Shown here: piece after piece, positions 53,446-64,000 of the stretch
Numbering within the stretch: position 1 is the stretch's first letter
Layout: every line of letters starts with the position of its first letter
Origin: Anisakis pegreffii
Lineage: Eukaryota; Nematoda; Chromadorea; Rhabditida; Anisakidae
Direction of reading: 5' to 3'
DNA length: 64,000 bases
Assembly: GCA_035041965.1 (NCBI GenBank)
Contig: JAPYMA010003053.1
Location: 434,001-498,000 of the forward strand
Translations under genes and position numbers: made by a program
Notes under the pieces: model-generated
Databases searched by the model: none
What the model was told of the DNA's origin: nothing
The model's input: the letters and a program-made list of their open reading frames with translations, nothing else

Positions 53446-56400
53446 AACCCATAGAAAAGATTCGTTTGCAAGGAAAAAATTTATTCATATCAGATTTTTT
53501 CTGAAAATTGGACAATCGAAATGTGTAATTAACGCATAAGGTTGTATTAAATAGTACACTACATTCCCTGAATACATTTTTGCGCGATTGTTCAAATGGA
53601 TTTATTCCATCATAAGCATATTTCTAATAATTCTTGATAATGGAACAAAAGTTGTCGTCAATTTTATGATGAAAAGTCTTCGACAACATTTTTCGATATC
53701 CATCAGAATTGGTTATTCAGTTTTGCGATGACCAATACAAAACCCCAGTTTTATGAGTCATTATGGGCCAACAGAACTCATGAAAGACCGTCAGAAAACA
53801 AGAAATGAAACACATATATGTTTTATACGCACGAAACGTTCACTGTTTTTTGTTCAATATGATCTAGTTCTCGTCTCAGTATCCTCTAGCATGCGATTTT
53901 TTCAATTTTATTCACTTAGATTACGACATCCACTTAAAATATAGCATATTGTTAGTATAATAATTCTAAATCAAGTGAATCATGCTCATTTATAACGACT
54001 AATCATCGTTGTGTAGCAAGAGCGCTCTTTGCATATCGAATGCGAAAAAACTATTAAATTTCCAATATGATTGTGCAGCATTTATTGGGGAATCGACTTA
54101 AAGATAAAATCCTCGGCAGTAGGCTTGAAAGCTCGAAACATTCAGCCAATTTCCAGATCCCTCTATATTCTCGTGAATCGGTGTTGCTGTTGTGTGGTGC
54201 GTATTTGAATATCAAGGATGCATGCATTGAATCAGATACGCTAAAGCACTGTCAAAATGATGCGATGATCGCTTTCGTCAAAAGTCATATGAGTTATTTT
54301 TGTGGCAACTACGCACCAATTGCACTCGACTCGTTCAATTGCATTAAACGGTCATTTTTGTGTCTATATCCGAGTGCACACTGCTGAATGAGCTGAACTG
54401 AAATTCATTTGCTCCGCACGGCATACATTTCTACAGTTCTCAGAAGCGGAAAGGAAAAAATTTTTGAAAAAATATTTGAAAAAATTTGAAAAAAAAACTT
54501 ATCTTGAAAAATTCTTATTGCCTTTGGTCAGCGCATCAGAAAAAAACGCAATAAGAATGCAATATTTAATGAGAAATTGAAATTCTAGAGTTATATCATC
54601 TGAGCAAAATTGTCTGTGGCCAATTCAAGGTGTTCCATTACCGACGCATCAAACTGGCAAATGTAATGGAATACCAAAATTCTTCGACTGTGTACAATCA
54701 AGCATTGAAAGTCATTGTGGTACCACAGGTGTTATGGTACTCTTTGATGCAATCACCGCTTTTGGATGTAACCTCTACATAGGTTTGCTCCTACATGTAT
54801 AATAGGATATCAGATCAATTCGCCTTTTGTATGCGTTACGTGTTAACTAATATCACTCTGATAGCTCTCAGGATACTTTCCATATAAAAACAACTGAATA
54901 CAACCTTAATTTTACGAAAATGAAAGTAAAATGCATCTTGAAATAGAATAAAACTGCGGAAACGTAGAATGCGGAAGAATTTCTGTCAGTTGTTTTGAAT
55001 TTGCTGCCTCTAAATTTGTATTGGAGTTTTCAGACAACAACGGCAGTCTTGAAGGTGAACGATCAAAATTGAATAGCTCCGGTCAATACACTGATGAGGC
55101 TGCTAAGCGTGAGTTTGTCTTTGATCTATAATTGATCATTGTCAACCATGCAAGTTCAAAGTCACCCTTGAAAACTGTAGCATTTGCTGATCTTTTCTAA
55201 ACGACCTAAGTGATAACTTTCAGAATTGTAGTCTTCTTTGGATGTCCTCACTGCTCTCATTCACAGCTATTTTCATTTGTCGAAATTTCATAACAATTGA
55301 TTCCATAACTGATATCGACGTGACACATAAGACTAGAAAAAATGTGGTCATAAATCATGTCGTAGCCACAAAACTTTGTTTCCTATAAGATGTCATCATT
55401 CAAAACGCAATGAACTTTCCACCGTTCACCTTCATTCCGTTTGCATGAAGTGCATCATCAATTCAACAACTATGCACATCTTTCAATAATGTGGTGTTAA
55501 TCGCTATAGACAATGAAAAACTATGCGTTGGCTGTGCGCATAGTGCATGATGAATTTCAATGTACAGCACAAACCATCCATCTAACAGCTGAATCAATTC
55601 GCCTCATTTGCAATTGTACTATGGCGCCATGCATTCACGTTTGACATTTCTTTCAGAATATATTCAGTCTCAATTGGCCGACGTATTACCAATGATCGAT
55701 GCGGAACAAAAAAGTAGTACACATTTGATTGCTCCATTGCGTTCAGTATTATTCCTAAAAAAAAATTCATTTGAAAAGCACATTCGCTCAAGCTTTTTGC
55801 AATTCAATCTCAAACATTGCAATCATGATCAAGAAAGCCAGCCCTCACAGAACTTGCAAAAAACTCCAAAAAACTTGATCTCTTATACACTACAGGCATG
55901 AATCATAAGGGATCCTCGGACGAATCCACTTCAATGCCGAAATTACTGCCAAAATACTTCAGTATTGGCAAATCATCGCATGGCTATCGACGTAAACCGA
56001 TCAGTAAATTGACATCGCTTGATTTCAGTATGAATTCACTGCACATTCCTTTTTGGTTTGTATATCTGAAACGTTCTCGCCGATGATGAACTGAAAACAA
56101 TCTATTGGCAAGGACAGCTATTCCTTACACAATCTCAATCTGTTCATCAATATCGCATTTCGAGTTATAACCGTGTGGATTTTAGCACATGACTGAATCG
56201 TTACACACGAATCACCAAATGACATTCGTTTATTCAACACTATTTCTCATGTTCCATTTTCAGTTGAAGCAAACACGTTTCTTGAGTCTGACCCTAGAGT
56301 TGAAATCGCTTTCGGTGAGGATCCACAACATATCCGTGAGCAGCCTGAATCGTCAGGTAACTTCTCCTCCACATGACTTCATTCCCTCTCAAATTTAGCA

Positions 56401-57719
56401 GATGGTTCCTCAAGTTGATTCCCTCAAATCAAATTAGCTCATGGAATCTTGAAATGTTCGAGACGGCGATCTACTGAATGTTCCAAATTTTCAGCACAGA
56501 TCGCAACAGGTCAGTGCGATGAGCAAAAGCAAACTGTTCTTGCTAAATGTTACTCTCCACTTATCAAGTGAGTGATTACACTTCCGTGAATTTGTCAAAT
56601 CATTCTCAAATGCAGTGCCCAGTTTATGTACCATTTACGAGATTACTGCAATTTAATCGCCAAATACTCGTCAACGCTAACAATAAGATATAATTTCATG
56701 TAGACGTTGGAATGAGATTCATTCTCAATCGTTACCACTCAGCGATGTTCTTTTCCCGTTGTTCAATTACTCGGTCAACGATGTAATCGGTATTTGCAAC
56801 ACTCTCGAAATCACGCTCGAAGATTGTCTCTCACCACAGCTACTTACTGATTGTCAACATAATCCAGTTAGTGTGCCCCAGGATTACTGTTGTGTTGAAA
56901 ATCTGAATTTAATCATAAGTGACGTGCATGTTTTGCACCTGTTAGCTGAATTGTTGTGAGTAGAGCAGAAGCACAAGTTAACAGTTCGAAGAGAACTTTC
57001 ATTCGAATGGTTCGAGGAAAATATTTGGTTCTCAGATGGTCGTTGAACTTCGATAATTTCTGCTACCATTGTGGCTTGTTGCAGTTGGTGGAGTTCGTTG
57101 ATCAACAGCTGGGTGTTGTTTGCTCGAATAGTAAACATGATCACCTCACCACAAGCTATTCTTGCCTCAGAACAGTTTTATCCACGAATCAGGTGCCATT
57201 TTCTCCGTCATTTGAGCGTTTCTTAAACAGTCAGTCTTCAGTTGGTTCTGAACCGGTTCATCTTCGTCCCGTCATTTTTCTGATCGTACAAAAATGCCTT
57301 AGATCAGCACTCTGTCATAGATTTCAAGCTGGACCGATGATATATCGGAATAATTTAAGCCTGCAATTGATTGGTGCTGAAATCAACCAATGTCAAGAAA
57401 AAGCTTGCTGGATGAAGAATAACGTTCTCATTGTCAGCCCAATCACTGAGAACTGCTCTTATCTTGCAGTTTATGAGCAAACATATTAAGCAGTATTTTG
57501 CAGGTTTGCCTCGATCTGATACCAGGACGAAATGTGCCTGGAATGAAGAAGGACAAAAAATGTGTTCATATGTCACAGTTCTACGAATGCATGCAAATGC
57601 GTGTGCAGAAAGAATGCGGTGCAGAGTCACATTCAGTATTTGTTGAAATCATCAACAATTACGGATGCTCATTAAATCTCAGTCAATGTAATCATCTTCG
57701 TGACATTTTCTTTTCATGA
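52646..57719 (+). CDS. Secreted cysteine-rich protein, CPG4/DUF19-like, two domains
   Basis: Exon 1 (52646-52706) gives a clear signal peptide, MNILTLIFALSLDLIVVRSR. Phase-consistent exons follow at 52825-52909, 53066-53122 (Ser/Thr-rich), 54120-54350, 54589-54782, 55034-55108, about 55667 onward, about 55898-56030, 56264-56356, 56495-56567, 56743-56918, about 56970-57480 and 57504-57719 (TGA). Cys-rich domain 1 covers 54120-54782: HMSYFCGNYAPIALDSFNC, CNGIPKFFDC, IESHCG. A polar Ser/Lys/Glu linker follows. Domain 2 covers 56495-57719: CDEQKQTVLAKCYSP, ICNTLEITLEDC, QFYECMQMRVQKECG. The spacing of Cys pairs, ending FxxC...CG...GC, resembles DUF19 and chondroitin-proteoglycan-4 domains of nematodes. 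CPG proteins coat eggs; no such role is shown here. The join around 55.7-56.0 kb is uncertain. Confidence 0.65.
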
Positions 57720-57883
57720 TTACCACTCAACAAAATGAGGTGTTACCCTGTGTAGTGAAATGGATATTATCGTATATCGTGTAGTCGGGCAGAGCGTTTA
57801 CGACAAACGTATCATTTTACTCATACATACACTAACAATGAACAGAACAAAATTTGCATCAAAAATATTAGTCAGATTAAAGT

Positions 57884-59358
57884 ATGATAAAATGGAATAA
57901 TGTTAAAAGAAATGACGTGATGCGTATTAAAAAATCCAATACATTTCGATACATTCAGAAAAAAACCTGTAGCAATTTGACACGGAACAAATATTGCATA
58001 TCGAAGGTGAATTACACAATTCGTGAATATCTCTATTCACGACACCCTGTTTCAGCTCTGGTTTCAAGTCAAATAATTACCAACAGTCTTATCGATGCTC
58101 CAACCACAAATCTTTCCAAAAATGAATCTGAAATTAGTCGGCTGAACAGGATGTTACCTGTCCAAAATACAACTCGTCGAGAAGATGTATTAGACGGTGA
58201 ATTGTTTAAATATATCATTTCGAAGGAATGCATTCAAGACATTCGCAATATAGTACTAGAATGCGTGAAACCGTTAATGATTAGCTGGAAACGAATACGA
58301 GAGAATCGACCAATTCTCCAACAGGTTATCGTTATTGAACATGAAATTCGATTATGATTTCAAATTATAAGAAGTTTCGAGGCTTTCCTGAATGGTCTTC
58401 GGTCATTCGTTACGATCTCTGATCTCTTATATGTGTTGTTTTACATTCATCATTTCTGTAGGCATTACGATAAGCAGTTGTTCGTAATCACACTCTAATT
58501 GAACTCTAACTGAATTGAATCAAAAAGTTGTGTCTTTCCGAGCATCTCGTGACAAATTTGTCTCACTTTATCAGTTTACAGTTCACTTTACCAACGTACA
58601 GATACACAAAAGCTGAACTTCTTGAACTATGTGACGGTTATGCTAATCTGTATCTGTGCACTGGCTATGCATCAATGCAGTTGTGTCGCAACGATGAATT
58701 GGTAGTTTTTCAGTGTAATTCTAGTTGGGAAGACCTTCCTCAGAAGGGAAAATTTTTATTCATTACACTGTTCGTCGGATTTCAAATGAACTGAGAACAA
58801 TGTGAGCTCAAATCAACACGAAAACAAGTATTTCTATCGAAATCACTCTTAATAACATCATATTTTTGAATAATTTTCTGATTTGAGTGCTAAATTATGC
58901 GATGACATTCGTTGATAAGAAATAAGCACCGTTTAGGTTCGATTCGCAAGAGATCATCTGGGATATGTGTGCAATCCGATGAATCTTGAGCGTTTCATGC
59001 AACACTTCGACTGCTTAAGGAAAGTTGAGGAACATAATTCGGACAGCTGTCAGTATTTCATCGAAGGCATCGCTGAGCCGGGTAAAGATCAGGTTTGTCA
59101 GTTACACTCGTTGATCAGTGTGCATTAATATTACGAGGATCACTCCGATTTCAAGTGGACACAAGCAACATGACCACATGATTGATGGACTTCAGATGAT
59201 AGGATTTGAATTTGATCGAACGCACAAGTTTTCAGCGAAAATGCAGAGGTGTGAAGCAATATAATGATTGCTTGCAACCGAAAATTCGGAAAGAATGTGG
59301 CAAGGAAGCATGGAATGAGTTCGATAAAGTTATTGAATGGGTTGGATGTCGTGTTTGA
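57884..59358 (+). CDS. Second CPG4/DUF19-like cysteine-rich protein
   Basis: Follows the previous gene by about 170 bp on the same strand. Exons: from about 57884 (start uncertain) to 58324, 58582 to about 58740, 58937-59092 and 59236-59358 (TGA). The first ends with CIQDIRNIVLECVKPLM, the second has LLELCDGYANLYLCTGY, the third VCNPMNLERFMQHFDCL, and the last KCRGVKQYNDCLQPKIRKEC then GC. This repeats the Cys pattern of the neighbour's second domain, exon for exon. No signal peptide is visible in the first exon, so an upstream exon may be missed, or this may be the third domain of one long gene reading through the 57719 stop by alternative splicing. Confidence 0.6.
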
Positions 59359-59359
59359 A

Positions 59360-60771
59360 TCATCTGATCGCAACAAATAATGGTCATTCCGCGTCCAAAT
59401 TCTTTTTGATTCTCATCGATTTTCATATTTGAAGGATAAATGTAGAATTTTAGTTCTTATTGTCGAGATAAATTCCACTGAAAAAGAAGCCAAATGGATG
59501 AAAAGATTTTGGAGCAAAACATTCAACTGTGTAGTTAAGATAAGTTCACGAACATCAGCTTTGCAAAATGAATGTGTTGCCTCTCACTTTTATTCACTGA
59601 ATATACCAACTAATTTTGCAAAACGATTCGAAAATATTTTTGTTACGAATATGGTACTGCTGATGATGTAGGCATAGGAAATGCTTGAAACAAGCTAAAT
59701 GAAGCATGTGTTCGAATATTTCGATGAACCATTGTATATAAGAACTGAATCGCTAAAAATTTGATGTTTCTGTTGTTATTGCTTTGATTTATGCGCATTA
59801 TTTTCAACTGAAGAACCTAATAAAACATTTTTGATTGTTTTGGCAATTGAATGGATTAACATCACGTTTAAAGAATTTGTGAGAAAATTTTCATAATCCA
59901 TAAAAAGTTACAAGTGCATTATAAGAGAAATTATCATTAACTGATTCATTTAATCAAATGATCGAGATCTATTTACTTTTCTCTCCAAAACAATAATTGA
60001 GTTTATCCAGTGGTTTTGTTCAGATTTCGTTGGTTTTACTGATTGCTCTGAACCTCAAAATTGGTCTCATCTTCTCGGATTGCTCAAATTTTCGCTTGAT
60101 ATTGTCGATCGGATGTATGAAACGGAATGTTTGCTCATTGAGTTCTTCAAAGATCCGTAGATTCTGGCCCGTTGAATGCGCATTATAGTCTCGTCTAAAA
60201 ATGTGAAGATGCACAGAATTAGTGAAGAAAACTTGGCGATGATTCGATAATCTTAATATTGCTTTGATCAAAATGCTATTCGCATGAAGGAGAAGAACAT
60301 TGATACGGCTACAGGTCAATGCCGAGCAATCTCATCTTACTTCTCATACAATCGATACAAATTGATTCTTGAATCTGATTTATTTAATTTTCATTCAAAT
60401 GAAAGTTTGAAGAAAGTATCATACATACTTGAATACTTTATAGTGAACGTTAGCAATTAGGTTAGTCAACGTGCAAGATAACTCCCACAGTCCGTGTTTA
60501 CAAGACAGAACTAACAGTTTCAGACAATCATATAACGGTAATGTTTGCCATTCCTGCAACTGCAATTTCATTACCATCATCAGTAACGTATAGTTCGAAG
60601 AAATTTAGCGCTTACTAATTTGCACAGTAAAGTCAGATATATGTAATCAAATTTAAATGGATTTAAATGATGAATTTCTTTCGTGATTCACGCTTGCAGC
60701 TAAAGGTTGAGTGACCTTCTGCTAGCTAGGAAACGAATTGATACACAGAACTAATTTCTAGATCTTTTCGT
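59360..60771. other. Intergenic region with weak ORFs
   Basis: The plus frame 59429-59671 and the minus frame 60020-60319 are open. The latter has a tttttag acceptor near 60204 and two competing open frames, one resembling a basic, Ser-rich tail. Neither has a recognisable family or partner exons. The rest shows nothing. Confidence 0.3.
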
Positions 60772-62678
60772 TTATCCAGTGGAAAGGCTAGCCTTATTGA
60801 CTCGTCTTCGAAGATTAACCGCAATATGTTCGGTGAGAGAATGAGTATCAGTGGGAACAATCAACTCAGTGCACGAAAGAAATTCATCCAAAACATCCAC
60901 TTGTGATTCCAGCAAATCAAACGAGCCTGTGAGGGCAAACTTCAAAACCTGAAATATGAAACAATCATTAATACCACTCAGCGATACTAAATGATATTTG
61001 GTTGAAGAGGACTTTTTTACAGCATATTTTCTGTCTTCATTTCGAGATTTATCTTCCAGATTTGATCGTTCTCTTGAGCAACACAACTTATGAATTATGA
61101 GAATGCAACCACCAACCTCATCAACAACAAATTTGCTGAACGGAAGTATTGCTGTATTCGCGGTTGGATTTAAATTGATAAAGTCACGAAAATATCTCGT
61201 TGATAGAATTAATAGTAGACGAACTGCTTGAATTGTGCCATTTGAGGTTTCAATTGTAAAATCACTGAAATTCGCATTTCCAATTTGAGCTGTTCCTCAA
61301 TTTTATTACTGGTAGAATCAAAAGTTGAATATTGTGATTCGTTCACACAGTGTGCCCACAAAAGAACACGTCCTCAATTTCGCAATATCTTTTTTTACTG
61401 CATGATATATCGTCAGAATACGAAAATTTCTTTAGTTTTTCAACTGCTGATTCATCAAAACAGCAATTGATTCCACTCAGAACCAGTCATTAGGGTTATT
61501 GCACAACGCTGTTTGGGGATAGTTACAAGAGTGCAAAATGTTTTTGATTTCATTTGAAAAACAATTCCCCGATAAGCTATTAACCTAATTTGAGAAGTTC
61601 TTGCAACCATCACATTGCGATAATCGTCCGCAGACAGATTACTTGGTATTTCGGGCAGAATATAGTTCGGCTTTGGATTGATAAATTCATCTGCGGCAAA
61701 AGTCAACTCTAAGCTGAATGTTGCCCAACCACCGACGAATTTCGAATCGGGATCTCGTAACTGCGTCATTATATTTCGGAATTCACTACCTTTCAGATCG
61801 TAACTATGACCGCGAAATTCGATCGAAAACTCTTCGCTTTCTAAAGATTAGATTCCTCCTATCAAAAAGGTTAGTTTCATTAATTGCATCGGAACGAATG
61901 CCGAATGCTGAACAGCGATACAATTCATGGTGTGGCATGTTTGAATGAGAATCCTCCTTCTGGAACACGACATTTGAAAACCTTATCAATACTAAATGAT
62001 GTTTTGATAAACTTAGCACGAGTATACTACCATTAAACACTCAGCTCACATAAGTGGTACATGTGTAACCTTTTTTATCATCGTTCGGTGTCACGATAAG
62101 TATCATTCGATATTTTCCGTCCGGTAATTTATCCAACGTGTCAAACGACCGAATCTCGATCAGTGAACCGTTCATTTGAACATTCCTTAATTGGATGGGT
62201 AAAGCCAGGGATTATCTTATGCTCAAGAGTGCCATTGTAACAGCAGTAAAATCCATTGGCTGTACTACTCGGACACTGCAATTCCCTAATCTTACGTCTT
62301 GTGGATTAGTGTTCTGAGAACAATGTTGCACGATGACCGATAATGAAATAGTGAATAATGGTTATGGATTGAGTCAGTATGCTTCAGGACATTTCAGCAA
62401 TTTTCATTTAGAGGTCAATTTTCTTTGTTTACACAAGGATATTCTCAGCGACAGCAATAAATCAGTAAACTGGCTGTGAATCGTAAAATTTATGAGAAAA
62501 TGATGATGAACCAATTAACAGCTCTTGTTCCATAGGCAGTACGAAATCGCCCGCAACAAATATTCCACAATGTCATTCCTCTTTCAATGCGGAACGAATA
62601 TCGGTAGATGAATGTTAACTCTGATAAAACACTTCCATTTTGCACGGCCAACTCAGTGATATTATCCAATTGGTACAT
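60772..62678 (-). CDS. BTB/POZ-domain protein with unrecognised N-terminal half
   Basis: Complete phase-consistent six-exon model: 62678-62512 (ATG), 62185-62050, 61959-61896, 61840-61585, 61264-61117, 60948-60772 (TAA), together 948 nt or 315 residues. The last two exons encode the BTB fold: SDFTIETSNGTIQAVR (strand and 'H/A' region), LLLILSTRYFRDF, FVVDEVLKFALTG, then LLESQVDVLDEFLSCTELIV. BTB domains dimerise and often bind cullin-3 as substrate adaptors. The N-terminal 200 residues (LWNICCGRFR; KYRMILIVTP; GGWATFSLELTF) are beta-rich and could be a diverged MATH-like module, but I cannot show this. The GTTCCG donor at 61895 is weak. Start choice: the upstream open frame lacks an ATG. Confidence 0.75.
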
Positions 62679-62689
62679 TGCGTTCAGGT

Positions 62690-63210
62690 CTGTTTTATTG
62701 CCTATGTTCTCGAATGGACATGTGCTAGATGACGGAAATAAACCTAGAAAGAAATATGGAACGACGAGCAGCTGAACAACCGCGTGTCACAAATAAAACT
62801 ATACGAAGTGATAATATCATTGTGATTTAGGGCGTTTCTATCAACGTATTACGATGCATTTTCAGTTAAATCACGGAAATTTTATTATTCCCACAAATAC
62901 ATTCAAATAAATTTGAATACAACAGCAACGGATCAACGAACGGGAAACTCCCCGAAGATCATTGGTAAATATTAACATGAATATTTGGAAATTGGATAAA
63001 TACTGAAACTTTACATTCGAAAAACCCACAATAGTTGAGATAACCTTAATAAAACAGCTATAGCGTCTCAAATAAGCAAAACCGCCCCACAAAATATGCA
63101 ATTTCCCGAATGCAGATAATTTGCTCGAGCGATTACTATGAAGAAATTGATATGTTACTGGTCAAAGCTGAGAGTAATAAATATTAATATGTATAAATAT
63201 TAATCTTTCA
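62690..63210. other. Upstream region of BTB gene
   Basis: On the minus strand just above the BTB start there is an open, hydrophobic stretch near 62700-62770 behind a tttctttctag acceptor, so an additional 5' exon of the BTB gene is possible. Otherwise AT-rich with nothing supported. Confidence 0.3.
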
Positions 63211-63212
63211 GC

Positions 63213-64000
63213 TAACACATGAATTTTTTCGCTTCATTACATCCAAATGAATCGCTGCATTCAGAATAATATACATTTTCCTGAGCGATTCCAATACCTT
63301 GAGGAAACATAACCATTTTTTAAGAGCTATCTCAACCAGCGCTGAGTCGCTCATTTACATGCCATATCATTACTATATATCAATAAACGCTATACATAAC
63401 AATGGAATTATGAGTCTAAGGTATTCAGACTCACCGTCTTCTCAGCAGTGCCCTGAAACATATCAATGTTTACACATGATTCGATTGAGCAGAATTTCTT
63501 CTTTCTAAAACTGAAAGAACTGCTCAGAAATTTTGACACTGCGAAGAGATATAGCAATTTCGTGATGCCAAGAGGGTTAAAACCTTCAAGCCTACCGCAC
63601 CCTCAGCTTTGCCCTGCAACACATGAATTTAATTGGTCAATTTCATCCAGCCGAATCGCTGCATTCGGAATAATGTATATTTTCCCCAGCGATTCCACTT
63701 TATTCAGGAAACATAGCAATATTTTAAAAGGTATCTCAATTAGCGCTGAGTCGCTCATTAACATGATCACTGTAGACCAATAGTCGCTACACATAACTCT
63801 AGAATTTTGAGCCTGATGTATTCAGGCTCACCGTCTTCTCAGCTTTGCCCGGAAACATATCAATGTTTATGAATAATTCAATTGAGCAGAATCTCTTCTT
63901 TCTAAAACTGAAAAAACTGCTGAGAAATTTTTGCCCTGCGAGGAGATATAGCAATTTATGTGACGCCCTACAGGTTATAACACTCAAGCTCACCGTCTCC
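63213..64000 (+). repeat. Tandem repeat, unit about 400 bp
   Basis: Two units: 63213-63616 and 63617 to the window end, still continuing. Shared blocks include aacacatgaattt, gaatcgctgcattc, cagcgctgagtcgctcatt, caccgtcttctcagc and ttgagcagaat, at constant offsets of about 397-404 bp. Small ORFs inside are incidental. Confidence 0.8.

Noticed and set aside
38000..64000. Upstream PKS exons (KS, AT, KR) for the NRPS gene
   Set aside because: Minus-strand frames above 38 kb are short and none shows a DTACSS-type KS motif, a GHSxG AT motif or an NADPH-binding KR motif; plus-strand genes occupy 45.5-59.4 kb.

Overview
The window reads as nematode nuclear DNA. It is AT-rich, most genes are split into short exons with tttcag-type acceptors, and several families are nematode-typical or nematode-specific: an SRAB/SRA-type seven-helix chemoreceptor, CPG4/DUF19-like cysteine-rich secreted proteins, a crescerin (CHE-12/TOGARAM) homologue and a nemamide-type NRPS megasynthase. 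The species cannot be named from the sequence. Exon models were made by hand from translation, splice dinucleotides and phase agreement. Exons given without 'about' are phase-consistent with their neighbours unless noted.

Layout. 1-2.4 kb (+): 3' part of a gamma-glutamyltranspeptidase gene. 2.8-6.8 kb (-): a complete CYP4-like cytochrome P450 with about 11 exons and one odd splice acceptor. 8.2-21.8 kb (-): a crescerin-type TOG-array gene, TOG1/TOG2 exons at 17.9-21.8 kb and TOG3/TOG4 exons at 8.2-11.3 kb, with linker exons, two MITE-like elements and possible small genes between. 22-24.3 kb: small uncertain ORFs. 24.3-38 kb (-): the main feature, a gene whose main exon is a single uninterrupted 12.9-kb reading frame for a hybrid PKS/NRPS protein of about 4,440 residues: partial dehydratase, ACP, three C-A-PCP modules, a terminal C-PCP and a thioesterase. 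38-45.5 kb: gene-poor, repeat-rich. 45.5-50 kb (+): chemoreceptor gene including an 11-bp micro-exon. 51.1-51.6 kb (-): an unrecognised gene. 52.6-59.4 kb (+): two tandem genes for CPG4/DUF19-like cysteine-rich proteins. 60.8-62.7 kb (-): a six-exon BTB/POZ gene. 63.2-64 kb: a tandem repeat of about 400 bp running out of the window.

The NRPS resembles the Caenorhabditis PKS-1/NRPS-1 nemamide assembly line. Two things stand out. Its 12.9 kb are intronless in intron-dense surroundings. The reading frame also opens in the middle of a PKS dehydratase domain, 6 nt after a good splice acceptor, and no KS/AT coding sequence is visible upstream. Either the PKS half is a separate protein made elsewhere and the acceptor takes a spliced leader, or the 5' part of the gene is missing or rearranged here.
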